DNA of 64,000 nucleotides from Massospora cicadina (GCA_022478985.1 JAKSZP010005264.1:248001-312000); one strand, 5' to 3'; positions 43,901 through 55,989 are shown, numbered from the stretch's first letter. Notes: generated from the letters alone by a model not told the origin. Made by a program: numbers and translations.

Positions 43901-45774
43901 AAGGCGTTCAAAATGCCCACTTGACCTAAATGATTCTAAATTTCTTTTCCTAAATGAGGGATGGATTCCACTAAACTCTCAATGGTTATAGTCATGTGAA
44001 CCCCTTATAACTTAGATATTGCCAGAAACAACTTGAAGCTCTTGTTGTTCTTACTGTTAAATTTAAGACTTCAATGCTACTTTCTTTTCCAACCCAGACT
44101 TGCAGATCCTCTGTGAGAGGATGGTAACTGCTGCCATATTATATCCAGAAACTTGTAGAAAGAGTGGATTTGAGGCGACATCAATGCACCTTGATTTAAC
44201 AGAAGGTGGTTCCAGGATTTTTGTTATCAGGGATCTTTTTGAGGGAGGTGGAGGTAAAAATAGCAGTTCTACTCCGCCCTGACTTTTCTCAAGTCTTCTT
44301 AATCACGGGTTTCACTGAATAAACCCTAGGTTTAGAACTTAATATAGGACAGCAATTTTTGTAGTGACCCAGGGTCTTACTTAGATAACAGGTTATCTGA
44401 TTAACACCAGGCCCACCAAAACAAGGGCCATATTGAAGAGTTAAATCTTTCTTTGGGGATATGGCCCTAGGCTGTGAGTCACAAGGCTACCATTGGCTTT
44501 TTTGGGCACCTCAAAAGTGGTGGCGCATCGGAAAAGTTAAGACATCATTTAAATATCATTCTCCTCATCAAAAACTGGTATCAGAACACAATATAATTTT
44601 TTTAGGGCTTGCAGTCATGGCAAAGAGCGATCAGAGCATTAGAGCATCTACTATATTATTCTCAATAGCGTCTGCGCCTCTAAATAAAAGTGCTTAACAA
44701 AAATGTGTAGAGTTTTATCAGTGTTGAAAGACATTAAGAAATTTTATCTTCCAAGTGGTCATCCTTTCTACACCATCAAATTTCTTGATAAGAAGATTTA
44801 GCATTAAGGTAGGACATGCTAGCCTCCATTAATTTAAGCATAACTACCTCCTGACTTTCATAGACCAGAGAGTTCATTACTGCTGACAGCTTAGCAGTCT
44901 TGATGCTCCTCTTATACTAATCTTAGAGATCCAGAAAATTGTACACATATGCCTTCTTGTCAAATTCTGAAAGATAAAAAGGGTTAACTGGACTTTGAGC
45001 TTCATGACTGCAGGCCCCAGGGGCCTGCGTGTCCCTATATGATTTCTGTTGTATGAAGACGAGGAGTGAGAGTGACATGGCTTTGAGCCGCCATTGAATC
45101 TGGAGACGCAGAAGTGTCAATGGCCAAAATCAGATGTATAAACTGCAGGCAAGTTACAAGTTCTGGTGCCTCATTGCCCTCACTATTGGGTCTGTCAGCG
45201 GGGGTTTCAACATATGGAGTAGTATATCAGTGGGTCATACTCTAAGCTAACCCAGTTGACACTTTCAAAGATCCTTCTGTGTCTAATCCTTATATTGGAT
45301 CAACATTTTGTAGAGACAATGGCGTTCTGCTGCATCAAATTATTTATATTGTTTGATCTTGTTATTTATAAAACCACATCCAAGGCATTTTTTTCAATCA
45401 CAATGGACCTTACTTTCTTTCACTGAGTTTTTAGTTTGAGATATAATAAATCAATTTCCTGGTGGAAATTGGTATTTTAGTAAACAAATTCTTTCATATA
45501 ATCAACTAGGACATTGAGGGGCGTCAATGAGCTTTTGTGTCTTTTACTAACTCTTTGAATTGATGATTGTGGCTTATTATAATGTAAAAAAGTTGGCCAA
45601 CATGAACATTCAATTCTGCACGTAGTTGGTGAATATCATCAAATTTGATTTTGTTGGCCCTTATGGCCAGCTGCTTCAGCATCAAAGGTTTTTTACCTCC
45701 ACAATGAGAGAGTCTCAACTAGTTACCAGAATCTATACTAAATAGTAAAATTTTCAGGAAAAAAGGTGTGGTTC
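43900..45774 (-). pseudogene. gag relic of the mutated element
   Basis: 45718-45524 (64 codons) is rich in L, Q, A and H and reads as helical, which fits Gag. Near 44410-44330 a C-rich patch (C...GHYKNCC) resembles a decayed zinc knuckle. 45120-44923 is another short open piece. Nothing here is intact. Assignment rests mainly on position between the primer-binding site and protease. Confidence 0.5.
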
Positions 45775-45792
45775 CCTATAGTGAGCACCAAA

Positions 45793-46612
45793 TGTTGAAA
45801 TTAACTCAAGGGCGTTGTATAACAAGTGCACAGGCTGCTAACATACAAAAATATAATTTACTGTGTGAGGACATTAACCTTTATAAAAACTCACAAATAA
45901 AACCTTATTATTATAATAGGTTTTTTATTAACAAAAGTAAGGAGAACACCATTATATCTACTACTGCCAGTGGCTTGAGGGCTCTCTAAACTAATCTTTG
46001 TTATATGCTAGATGCATCTACATTATGAAAGCACCTTAAAAATTGCAATCCCGCTTAGATATGTCATTTGACTACTAGAGCTATTATTGGCGCCATTCAT
46101 GCTTACTAAGCAGCACTCAATCGTGGTAGACTAACCTCACAAAGTCTATAATAGGTCAGGGGAGCGAATGACTAGGTCTCAGGGCATTTTCATAATAGGA
46201 GCAATACGTCAATAATAATCAAAGATTTGGCAGATGGTCGTTATAAAAATAGGGACAAAATCGCTGATTATATACATGCTGGCGTTGCAAAGTAGGATAT
46301 TAAGATTAAATTATTAGAAGGCAAAAGAAATTGATGACATGAGCCACAAGGATCAATAAATTAGTGAAGCGGAAGGTGCAATAGTGGGGAGTAGGGATTT
46401 GAACTTTTCATCTATAAACTCTAATAAATAAAGGCACCGCAACAGAGGTTCCATAATAATCTAATAAAAGTTGGAAACTACCTTAAAAGTGGGGCCTGCA
46501 AGGCAAATTAAATTTATGATAAGCAATTAAACCCTGTATCTAACTTATAGATTAACTTATATAATTAATGAAATACTATATAACCAGATGGTTGGTTGAA
46601 CCCATTACAACA
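45793..46612 (-). repeat. 5' LTR of the mutated element
   Basis: About 820 bp, TGTTGAAATT to TTACAACA on the plus strand, adjoining the primer-binding site at its left edge. The 920 bp to its right (46613-47530) are AT-rich and contain nothing I recognise. Confidence 0.78.
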
Positions 46613-47542
46613 ACAAGTTTAATTTCGGGAATTATAGGCAAACCCCTTTATCATGTGGTTTAGCTGTCTTGAGATCTTATACCTTAGAACTTTTTATTAT
46701 AAACCAGACTACTGTCCTATCTGAGGCTTAATACAATTATCACTTGCTAAGCTATATTTTTTAAGGTTCAAGATTGCCATATAATATTAAATATGAATGA
46801 CATTTAAGATAAAGGAATAGGGACTGTATGATTTTTTCTTTATTAAAAGTCTAGGTACTCTCCTCCAACTTTCCAGATGTAGATATATAGATGAGGAATT
46901 ATCCTTTAAGAATAAGTTATTTCTTTTAAAATTATTAGGCATGCAGATACTCACTTCTCTACCAAAATTACCAAGTAGCCTCTGGGTTATTAATACTGGT
47001 TAACTCAGAGCTTGATATTGAGTGAGGTACACATGCTTTAGTATATCAGGTTGAGGAGGGACGCTGTGCAAGTTTTGTTCACAAAAAGCATATATTAAAC
47101 TAGGCTTGTTAGCAACCCAAAGAACTAAAATTATCCCCCTTTAATAATACAGGCAACAGACATACCAACTCCTTTTTCTCTTAAAAAGGATTGAGGAAAT
47201 AGTTTAGTTTTTATAAAACAAATAATTTCTTTTGTTCAATAAATGACTGCTAAGTTTACTGAGATTATTTCTTTTGTCCTGTTAGTTTATGGTAGAAACT
47301 TGCTCGGTCACAGTATAAGCCTTGATGGAAGTTAGCGACTATGAATTGAATTGACCTGACTGTGGTACAATTACTTGATTTAACAATGGCAAAGGTCCCC
47401 CAGTGATTAGAGCTACCCAGATTCTCATGATTAGTTTCCTTTATGGCGTCTAAATAATGATATAACACATGTGTACAAGTGTATAGCAAAATTTCCAAGT
47501 ACCTAGGCCTTCATTACCCCTTGATTTTACTTGTAGGGGTGT

Positions 47543-47640
47543 TTTTATTTATTTGAGGATGGCTGACCAGGGGACTGACATATCCAATATGTAGGGAAAG
47601 GAAAGTAAAGAGGGGGAGCACACTAGCATTGGAACCTGAA
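47543..47640 (-). promoter_or_regulatory. LINE 3' tail shared with the SINEs
   Basis: The minus-strand tail reads GTCAGTCCCCTGGTCAGCC then ATCCTCAAATAAATAAAAAC. SINE3 ends CTGTCCCCTGGTTGGC-TTGCC-TCGGTTAAATAAATAAA. SINE1 and SINE2 end in GTCCCC-AGGTCGGCCC or GTCCTC-AAGGTCGACCC, then ACCTC and A-rich DNA. Such a shared tail is how LINE enzymes recognise SINE RNA in stringent families. Confidence 0.65.
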
Positions 47641-47657
47641 AGATAAGACAAGACATG

Positions 47658-47674
47658 TCATCTAGTACTAAAAA
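47658..47674 (+). mobile_element. 17-bp retroposed micro-fragment with 13-bp target duplication
   Basis: Insert tcatctagtactaaaaa, flanked by perfect copies of aagacaagacatg at 47645-47657 and 47675-47687. It lies in the 3' UTR of the LINE, so it postdates that insertion. Confidence 0.83.
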
Positions 47675-47884
47675 AAGACAAGACATGGTACACTTGGGTG
47701 TGGCTAGTAGCCACAAGTTGTGGGTGACTATGACCTTGAGAGACTTGACAGCTCAAGGGCTAGTAGGGTGTACCGCCTATAGAAATTGTGAGGTTTTCAG
47801 TGTCACATTAAAGGAACCAGATTGGTAGCCAGTTACCCATATGTTTCTTCCATTTGTGTTTTAGTGATCCAAATATCCAGGCTT

Positions 47885-50800
47885 GGAAGTGGTCGGCCAA
47901 ATGGCTGTGGAACCTGACGATAGCTTAATAATTTTGTGGAGGATCCCGTTGAAAGCATCAAGGGCAAATATGTGAATGGACCATATTGTGATACTCACTG
48001 TTAAAGCCCTTAGAGTCTGGGGGATAGGTGAGATTGTGTTGAGTGCTAGGATATTGCAGGATAGTCAGAATTTAGCTGATGGTGATTTCTGGAATAAGTA
48101 CATCACATTGGCCCGGATAAGCTTAGACGGTGGGCACTCTTCCAGGCGGTGGGCTAGAGTGTTGGATCTGCCACAGATGGCGCATGATTTAAACATTTAG
48201 AAGGTGCGGTCAGCTGTCCTAAATGTATGACGCATGTAGCGCCACACTGTAGAGCTCACTTGTGGGGATAAGAGGGGGTAAGTGATGAGGTCCCACACCT
48301 TCCTTTGGGTGCGCAAGTCATATGGGACGTCTTGGTAATCTAGATAGTCAATCTGGGATAGAGGGAAGGGTGGTAGTGGGGAAGGTGCGTTGGTCACAGT
48401 TTTTCCTCTGTGGAGTCACATATACTCTATTTGCGGGTTATTTTATCTTTCAGATTGTTGTGCATAGGAGAAACTCCAATCCCCTTGTTTTAGGGTGTAC
48501 AGGACGCGTTTGAAGTAGTGATTGGTGTTGTGCGGCCCTGTGGCTGTTGGATGTGTTGTTAGGTACTTCATCAGCGTTGTAGGGTTGGATGGGCACCTCA
48601 GATGTAGTGCCCTTGCAAAGTTAGTTTGGGCTGCCTTGGCCCAGTGGGGGGAGGGCAGGTTGGGCGACGTTGTCATAGCTATCCATGAGACAAAGATTTG
48701 CATTGCTCATTCCGTGAAGTTAAGCAGCCCCATCCCACCTTTCTTCCATGGGCTGTACATGGTCTCCAGCCTGACTGATGCGCGGTATCCAGACCACAGC
48801 CAGTTCTTCAGGAACTTGTAGACTGCGTTGGTAAAGTTGGCAGAGAAAGGAACTGCGTGAGCAGCAAACCATAACTTTGACAAGATCAGGGAGTTGGCTA
48901 ACACAACCCTTCTGGCTAAACTAGCTTTACTACTCCACATACTTGTCATTCTTTTTACGATGTCCAAAATTTTGTTTCAATGGTGTTAAGTGCATATCCA
49001 TCAGCCTCAAGCCATATTCCCAGATGACGGACTGGGTTGGTGGCAGGGTGGGGTGCGAAGGGTAAGCACAGTGGTTTTACTGGTGTAGGTCTTTGTCTTG
49101 TGGTAGGATGTGTGGTGGGTTGGTTTGGTCAGTGGTGGGAGGGGGGTCCAATTTGAGCAGAATTTGCCAATTACAATTACCTCTGTTTTCTGTTTGTTCA
49201 GCTTGGCGTTACTCACTGACTCATATTGGTGAATAATGCGCACAATTGCTCTGGCATCCATATTGCCTGTGATGCTGACTACGCAGTCATCAGCAAAGGC
49301 GAGCATTTTGGTTGGTAGCTGTCCCTCCAACCTGATTCCAGAGAGCTTTGAGTTTACTATGCATAGGAGAGGGTCAAGGCTGAAATTGTATAGTAGGGGC
49401 TAAGCGGGTCGCCTTGTTTGAGGCCCCTTTGTGGGTTGATTGTGTCAGTTAGGAAACCTGGGCCTCTAATTGCAAACCTGGCCGAGTGTGTTAGGAGGAG
49501 CGCCCATTTTATAAAGCGGGATGGTAGGTTGAAGGCCTTTAGACATTGTTCCAAGTAGTCCCAGTGCACTCAGTCATATGCTTTCTTTTGGTCCAGGAAA
49601 GCAAGGGCGCCTGTGGGATTAGCTTGGCAGATGTTGGCTATGGTATGAATGTTATCCCAAATTGAGCGATTGGAGATAAGGCCAAACTGATGGGGGAGAG
49701 GGCTGTCTGTGCAATGCATCCCAGACGCTTAGCTAAGATTTTTGTTAGAATTTTAGTATCAGTATTGGTGAGAGCAATTGGACGCCAATGGTTTAGGTCT
49801 TCCTGGTCTCCTTTTTTGAAGAGTGTGACCACATATGCATCTTGGCCGCCAGGTAGAAGGGCTGTGTCCTCCAGGCACTTGTTCATAGTTGCTAGTAGTA
49901 CTGGTGCGATGTAATCAAAATACTTTTTGTAAAATTCATATGGGAGGCCATCAGACCCAGGGCACTTGTGGCGCGGAGTTGATTTTATTACCTCCCATAG
50001 TTCCTCTCTAGTGATGGGTTTGACAGGGTCTGGTTTATCAGCCATATTGTCAATATTAGCAGATGATAAAATTTTTTTATTTCGCTAGGTGCCGCGAAAT
50101 CTGCCATGTACAAGTCAGTGTACAATCAGTGTAATTTGGCTGATATTTCAGATGGTGTGGACGCCAGTGTGTTGTCTGCTCGATGGACCTGTGTGCAGGT
50201 TGCTGAGATTGAGATTGGTTTAAAGAGGTGGAAGAATTGGGCCATGTGGGTTTTGCCAGCTAGAATGTATTTTGATTTGTGCCATACTTCAACATAGTGC
50301 TGGTGTTTTCTAAAGAGGGAGTTGACCAGTGCAGATATTTGGAACCACAGGCGTCCCATTGAGGGTTGTATCCCTCATGGGGTGTATTGTTTTCTAAGTG
50401 TTGGAGCTGTCTGATAGCCTTATTGATTATTGCAGATGTCACAGCCAGCTTTCTGGAGTTCAAGTGAAAGGCTTTCTTAGTTACTCTAGCCTTTAAAATT
50501 TCCAACTTGGTGATAGGGTTCCCTGTAGGTGGTCGTTTTTTTGTCTGTGTTGTTATCACTGTCTCAATCCAAAGTTTAAGCTCTGGAAGATGGATGGTGC
50601 TTGGGTGAACTTTGTGCCAGGTTGGTGGCTTTTGGTATTTCGCCACAAATAATTTTATTGAAGCCATTTGGTGGCCAGAGAGGGGGATAATTGTTGTAAA
50701 ATTTGATACACGGTGACAGAAGTCTACAGGGGCGAGCATCAGGTCAATCTGGGTCATTGAGACCAGTTGGTTGTTATTGAAGTGGGGCCTCGTCATATTG

Positions 50801-51407
50801 GCCAGTATGGTGGCCTGTTTGGGGATGGTGTCATACAGGCCCAGCGTTGCATTTAGTATGCGAAGTTCCATGTGGCCGCAGGATATGGCCTTTGTTTTTA
50901 GGCCAGCGGTCAGTTATGGGGTTAAGCCAGCAATTGAAATCTCTCATGAAAAAACGTTGTCTCAGCAAAAGGGATCAAGAGGATATTGGAAAACTTTTTT
51001 TTGGCGGTCATTTGGATTATTTGGGGCATATACACATGCCACAGCAAAAGTTTCTCCATTCCACTCAAATCTATTATAAGAAGCCATCCCTCCAGGTGGG
51101 AGAATGTGCTTTGGATATTTACTGGAGGATTGCGGTTGGATCATATTACCACCCCACAGTGGTACATCCAAAAGGATTTAGCTGGGAGGAGAATGGTTGA
51201 CCATGACTCCTCCTCCCCCAGTGGACAGTGGGGTTCTTGGACAGCCAAGATGTCCATGGGGATATTGCGCAGGAAAGCCATTTTTTTGGCCCAGGATATG
51301 GGGGCCTTGGTTCCTGCAATGTTGAGTGTCCCTATGGTGATTGCGGTAATCTGCACATCAGGAACATTGGGGCGACCCACTGGGGTCACCCCATTCCCTA
51401 GCAACAT
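47885..51407 (-). pseudogene. LINE ORF2: endonuclease, reverse transcriptase, zinc motif
   Basis: 51407-51141 holds the endonuclease start (TIGTLNIAG, DILAVQEPHC). Further endonuclease frames lie at 50871-50260. Reverse transcriptase begins at 50045 (KCPGSDGLPYEFYKKYFD, VTLFKKGDQEDLNHWRPIAL). It continues at 49569-49357 (GLKQGDPLSP) and 49330-49007 with MLAFADDCVVSI, the catalytic FADD. 48967-48443 covers the thumb (SLARRVVLANSLILSKLWF, KGGMGLLNF). Near 48190 C-A-I-C then H and C residues form the C-terminal zinc motif. Five or so frameshifts break it. It would nick DNA and copy the RNA onto the nick. Confidence 0.85.
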
Positions 51408-52894
51408 GGGTCATATCACAAGCTTGGGGCCAATCAGCCAGAATGGTTTCAGCATGTTGCTCAGTGGTCATAGCATTGGTTTTGTTTGGTTTCTTTGGGC
51501 TCAGATTACTCCGTGGAGTTTGGCTCTGGCGTTGGTTGTGTTGTTCCCCAACAGCATAAAATTTTCTGCTGCTTACCTGTGGGCTAGATATGCAGAAGCT
51601 AGGTGTCAGGGCAATTGGGTTTTGTGCAGGAGTGTTGTCACTTTGTGATTGGCTGGGATGATCTTCCATATTGTAATAATGAACCATGTTGTCGCTGGTC
51701 ATGTGTGATTGGCTAGGAGGATCCACAGTGGTGCATGGTGGTTCTGCTTCAGTGTGGTTGGAGACGTTTGATTGGTTGTGTTTGAAAAATTTGCTTTGAT
51801 TTTGTTGGGTTTTATGAGGGGGATCTGAAAGGTTATTTTGCCGCGCTGCCATGGCATCTGACTGAATCTGGTCTGGGGAAATCGTGGTGTGGGCTTGGGT
51901 TTTGGTGGAGCTCATGGCCTGATTGCGGGCAGCCTGTGCGCGATGATGATCCTTGCATGAAATGGGTTCAACTAAAGTAATTTTGGCTCCTTTGCCCCAA
52001 TGGAAGGCATAAGTGGCGTCCTTCATTTTACTAAAGGTTGGGCTCGTTTCATCCATATCATCCTCACAAAATTCTGGTGCTTCCACCCCACATTTGATGG
52101 TGCACGCGTGGTCTTTGTGGCCTAGAGCTGAGCAGAAGCCGCAGATAGGTGGAGTGTGTTCTGGTGTGATGCGAAAGGGGCGAGATATGCTGCCATCAGG
52201 GAGGTTGATGGTCGCCTTGCATGGAATGAGTGTGATTTCCTCTACCATGTCCTGGTCAGGTTCAATAATGGCTATTGCCTTCCCTGTGCACAGGTGGTGC
52301 AGGAGGGGAATTTTTTGAATTAAAATTGTTTAATTTTACTGTAACTTTTGAGGCCCACATGGAGCTCATCCTTGAGGATATCACAGTGCACAGTGCTTGG
52401 GAGTTGGTCAAATATGATGAATAGGTCATTTGCCTCATTCCATCATGAGCACACCATGCAGATAATGTGATCTTCATTGTTAATTTTTACAGAAAATTTG
52501 GTTTTTGCTGCATCTTCTGCTTCCTCCACAGTCATGAACCTGACATCCACCCATCCTCTATGTAAATTTTTAAAATTTACTGAGATGGTGTTCAGGAAAA
52601 TCGCGGAGAAGGCCTCCACCATTTTTCCCATGACTCAAGGGAGGTATTGCTGACCATAATTCTAAAGCCATGCTCGAGGGAGGACAAGGGTTGGGAATGT
52701 TTGATTTTTGTGAAAGCGCCCATCTTTTGCAGAAATTACAAAACTCTGGGTGCAAAGCTATGCTCACCCTTTTTTGGGGGAGGTTGTCCCAACATAATGC
52801 TGGGGTGTTTTTCTTTGATGGGTTGGGTGGGTTTAGGGCCTTTTGCACTGGCCACTTTTGCCCAACTGGTGTTGGTGCATATGAATCTGCTCAT
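51358..52894 (-). pseudogene. LINE ORF1 (RNA-binding protein)
   Basis: An ATG at 52894-52892 starts MSRFICTNTSWAKVASAKG. Open pieces continue in other frames: 52631-52443 (WVDVRFMTVEEAEDAAK) and 52248-51358 (296 codons). The last holds a CCHC knuckle, CGFCSALGHKDHAC (C-x2-C-x4-H-x4-C), then a long Q-, N-, S- and P-rich tail. In LINEs this protein binds the transcript and forms the ribonucleoprotein. At least two frameshifts and one stop (near 52300) interrupt it. It overlaps the start of the ORF2 frame by about 50 bp. Confidence 0.82.
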
Positions 52895-52989
52895 TTTCCT
52901 GGTTGATTGTCAAATTCAGATAATTTGTGGAGAATTGTGTTACTAATATTGATAGTAATGGGAAATAAAATCTAGTTGTAGGGTTGTGA

Positions 52990-53355
52990 CATCAGTAAAT
53001 ATTCAATATTGACCTATAAATTAATGCAATTTTTTAAAATAAAAACTAGATTCAGGTGAATTCACTTTTCTAAGCAATTAGTATCCAGGAATGCAATTGC
53101 AGCCACGGTGAATGCTGTCATATTGGTAGACTTGACTTAGGCTAATAAACTTTTCATCCCCATTTATGCTTTTTAGACTTTTATTTAAATTGCCGTTTTC
53201 TTCCAAGGCTAAATGATCATGAGTCAAATTAGCTCCAGAGTTTGTCTTCATAGGTTATCTATTAATTAGGAACTTTAAAAATTAACAATAATTAGAGGAA
53301 TGACAGAGTGGGAAAAAGTGTATAATGTTAATCAAATTATAAATTTATAAGCTTT
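52990..53355. other. AT-rich DNA, nothing recognised
   Basis: No frame, repeat end or RNA gene is recognisable between the LINE 5' end and the retroposed segment. Confidence 0.4.
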
Positions 53356-53370
53356 GAGGGGGCGCAGTCT

Positions 53371-53685
53371 TTACTGAGCATCAACTTGTTTATTAATTCA
53401 AGGTAATGAATACTGCTGTCCTCCTTGATGAAGATAACCCGCACATATATCTCCTTTTGCCTCATGCTGCTGATGCTCCAACCTCCATTCTGGATGCCAT
53501 GGCCCACCATTTATAGTGTGCGCTTACTAAATTTTACCCAAACCCTATTCCTCGCCTAATTTCTTAGTATGATATCCAAGGTTTCATATTGGAACTTTAT
53601 AAGCTTAAAATCCCTTTGCTTGGCACATTGCAAATAAAGAAGCGTAGATGTCCCCTTTTTGGGTTAGCACCACTAGTACTAAAAA
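53371..53685 (+). mobile_element. 315-bp retroposed segment ending in the micro-fragment tail
   Basis: Perfect 15-bp copies of gagggggcgcagtct flank it at 53356-53370 and 53686-53700, and it ends caccactagtactaaaaa. The tail is that of the 17-23 bp fragments, so this may be a longer copy of the same RNA. It contains a frame starting ATGAATACTGCTG with stops after 34 and 52 codons. That frame stays open past the right junction and faintly resembles the stretch before a retropepsin site. A micro-insertion combined with a separate local duplication is therefore an alternative reading. Confidence 0.55.
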
Positions 53686-53700
53686 GAGGGGGCGCAGTCT

Positions 53701-54192
53701 CAGTGTGGATATCAAACCTTGATATTGGCAAGAACTTCCTGAGGTCATGGAGGAGCTGGAACCTTTGATTAAGGAGGAAAAAACCCCTTTGTCACTCTCC
53801 CAATGTATTCAACATCATTTTGGCCTTTTATTCTTTTGATTCAATGGTCTGATTTGAGATTTATTGAGCGGCATTCTCTAAAGTTTGGAGAGAGTTTCTG
53901 GTAATGATCAATTCTCATTCAAACTGACTCAAGTTTGGCCTTTTCTGACAATGTTATCAATCAGATGTAACTAAGATAATAGCAAGCAAACTTTCATTGT
54001 TAGTATTAAAAACTATCCTACCACTAAAACCTCCCTGAAATTACAGAATTTTCACGCTTTGTTTCTCATCCTTTAATAAGTCCTTGTCCAAAAATGGGTA
54101 CCATCATTTCTATATACCCATTATACCCATAACTTCCATCGTGCACACTTTCAATTTTACACCCCAAAAATCAGGATATCATTTTTCTGAGG
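53701..54192. other. Weak pol-like traces, otherwise unassigned
   Basis: A frame at 53700-53800 (NLDIGKNFL) could be part of a decayed Ty3/gypsy protease region, but the match is too weak to call. Nothing else is recognised. Confidence 0.25.
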
Positions 54193-54208
54193 CAAGGTGG
54201 AAAAATAT

Positions 54209-54495
54209 TTATTTATTTAACCGAGGCAAGCCAACCAGGGGACAGGCATTACTGAAAGAAAGAAATGGCATGAAACCTGAACAGGGTCAACTCCGTCGAA
54301 GAAAGTTTTTCCACCTTCAGATCGGGACTCAAATTTTTCTGGTTACATCATGGGTAAGGTTTTCGTGTTATTAGACCTACTAACCACCAATAGCTTCCTT
54401 TGGCTGGCACCCTGATCAATGTGCAAAGGGCGGGAATTGAACCCGCAACCTTCAGGTTGGTAGCCGTATGCCCTTACTGACTCACCTTCCACCCC
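54209..54495 (-). mobile_element. tRNA-derived SINE (SINE3) with 16-bp target duplication
   Basis: caaggtggaaaaatat (54193-54208) and caaggcagaaaaatat (54496-54511) flank 287 bp. On the minus strand the head has GTGAGTCAGTAAGGGCATA (A-box region) and, about 35 nt later, GCGGGTTCAATTCCCGCC, a near-perfect T-arm and B-box. The 3' tail reads TGTCCCCTGGTTGGC and ends in AAATAAATAAAT, shared with the LINE end at 47.5 kb. The head differs from those of SINE1 and SINE2. Confidence 0.87.
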
Positions 54496-54899
54496 CAAGG
54501 CAGAAAAATATAATTTCCAAAAAAGTTCCAATAAATTATCACCTTTAGCCCATAATTTTTTTAATATTAGAAGTAATTTTTGGAGTAGAATTTACTATAC
54601 CAGGGGTAGTAAGAATCAGTTATTGGGAAGCACCTCTATACAGTAAATTAGCATAATAGGGCCTTGTCAGGGGACAAAGGCTTATTGATCAAGGAAAATC
54701 CAAGAGTACTAAGGAAGAACTTAACCTGTTCAGTTGTGTGAGTTTAATGCGCACTACGTTGTCATACTCATTAAATTTAGACCATTTAAACCATTAGTTT
54801 CTAAAATATCAATAATAAATAACATTATTCTAACATTAGAGAAGAGAATAACGAAAACAACAAATCATTTGCATATTATGTCAATCTTCCTAGTCCTTC

Positions 54900-55480
54900 C
54901 CAGTTAGACTAAGCTGAATTAGGGTGGAGTTAGACGCCTCAATCTAAAGGATTTAATTCTACTCCTTCAACACCAAGCAAATCCAGCATATTGGCAATAA
55001 GCAATTGCGAAGATTTCAACTCTAGCCACTTTACAATTGACCTCATGCCCTCTTTATCTTGATGCAGACATAACTAAGAGCAAATACTACAGGATTATGA
55101 ATAATTTGTGGCATGAACTATGGACAGATACTAACACCTCTTAAGAAGCATTGAGAGCCTTAGACAATATATTACCAGGTATCTACAACCATCTGTAGGC
55201 AATTCCCAGATACCCATTCTTGGGTTTGCTGCTATTAGAAACAAGCTAGAAATGATTTATTAGGCACTCAGAGATGTCTAAGTTCGACAACTAGGTTGGA
55301 TATAGTTGATTCAGACATTATAACTCTCTTTGGGATGGCACTTGGTAGCAAAGTGGCTTCTGAGAGGCGATGGATAGGCACTTTCACTTCATTAGGGTCC
55401 ACATATATGGCAACTATCCTGGGTCATGACTGCTAAAACTATTGTTGAGACTATGCAAAGAAACGTATAATGTACGCTAA
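54900..55480 (+). pseudogene. LINE C-terminal relic
   Basis: Pieces in changing frames read GGVRRLNLKDLILLLQHQANP (about 54922-54985) and RWIGTFTSLGS (about 55368-55400). The first resembles the GG.G..NL.D..LALQA stretch that follows the LINE reverse transcriptase thumb. Several stops are present. It could belong with the LINE relic at 31.0-31.7 kb. From 55480 to 55990 nothing is recognised. Confidence 0.42.
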
Positions 55481-55989
55481 TATAAAATAATTATATTTTT
55501 GGAATATATTTTTATTAATGAAAAAGAATATGCCATTTACAGTTCCAGGAGAGAATCAGGATTTTAATGAGTGACAGGTGTATACACCATGTGTGAATGT
55601 GGAAGGAGAATTGAGAATGCAAGAGGTGATTACACAGTCCAGGTTTAGATTTGAATTAGATCAGGATTCATTATTTAAGGGTGGTCTAAGATCAAAAATG
55701 GTAACACATTTAAGTGGTTTCCATTATCTGCCATTAAAAACAATATGTAATAAGGTAAAATATGTGGCATTTGGTGGTTAATGAAATGAATAGAGGGTTA
55801 ATACTGAACAAAACTTTGGGCATATTATCAAAATTAATATAAAGCTGGTTCAGACATTCTTCTCTATCTTATCAGCCAGTGAATCACTAACTAGAGTGAT
55901 TTATCTGGAATTCAGTTGGTACAAAGCTCAGCGTAAATTTGAGAAATCACTCAGTTCTTTTAAATATAACTTTTTTGAAGATTTTGGCC

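Larger units (their letters stand above)
39538..46612 (-). mobile_element. Heavily mutated Ty3/gypsy element with both LTRs
   Basis: Direct repeats of about 0.8 kb at 39538-40345 (3') and 45793-46612 (5') flank 5.4 kb. The 5' LTR is followed on the minus strand by TTGGTGCTCACTATAGGG (45775-45792), the primer-binding site shared with the miniature element and close to that at 12.6 kb. A purine run (AAGTAAAGGAAAGA) precedes the 3' LTR. LTR divergence is high by eye. No matching target duplication was found. The chromovirus at 32.3-39.5 kb inserted just beyond its 3' LTR. Confidence 0.82.
47543..52976 (-). mobile_element. Near full-length LINE retrotransposon
   Basis: On the minus strand it runs from a 5' end near 52976 through ORF1, ORF2 and a 3' UTR to an A-rich end, TCAAATAAATAAAAACA, at about 47543. 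Candidate target duplications are ttgtaggggtgt (47531-47542) and ttgtagggttgtg (52977-52989), which are similar but not identical. Domain order is CCHC-containing ORF1, then APE endonuclease, reverse transcriptase with FADD, and a C-terminal zinc motif. Both ORFs carry frameshifts. The element is younger than the LINE relic at 5.2 kb. A 17-bp retroposed fragment sits in its 3' UTR at 47658. Confidence 0.85.

Noticed and set aside
50771..51648. Long plus-strand frames (up to 220 codons) over the LINE
   Set aside because: They lie opposite the endonuclease and ORF1/ORF2 junction, which show motifs on the minus strand. The plus frames have none.
54420..54495. Possible tRNA gene on the minus strand
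   Set aside because: The T-arm is good but the rest does not fold as a tRNA. It is the head of a SINE bounded by a target duplication.
55578..55781. 67-codon open frame as a gene
   Set aside because: No recognisable motif, low-complexity context and no support from a paralogue in the window.
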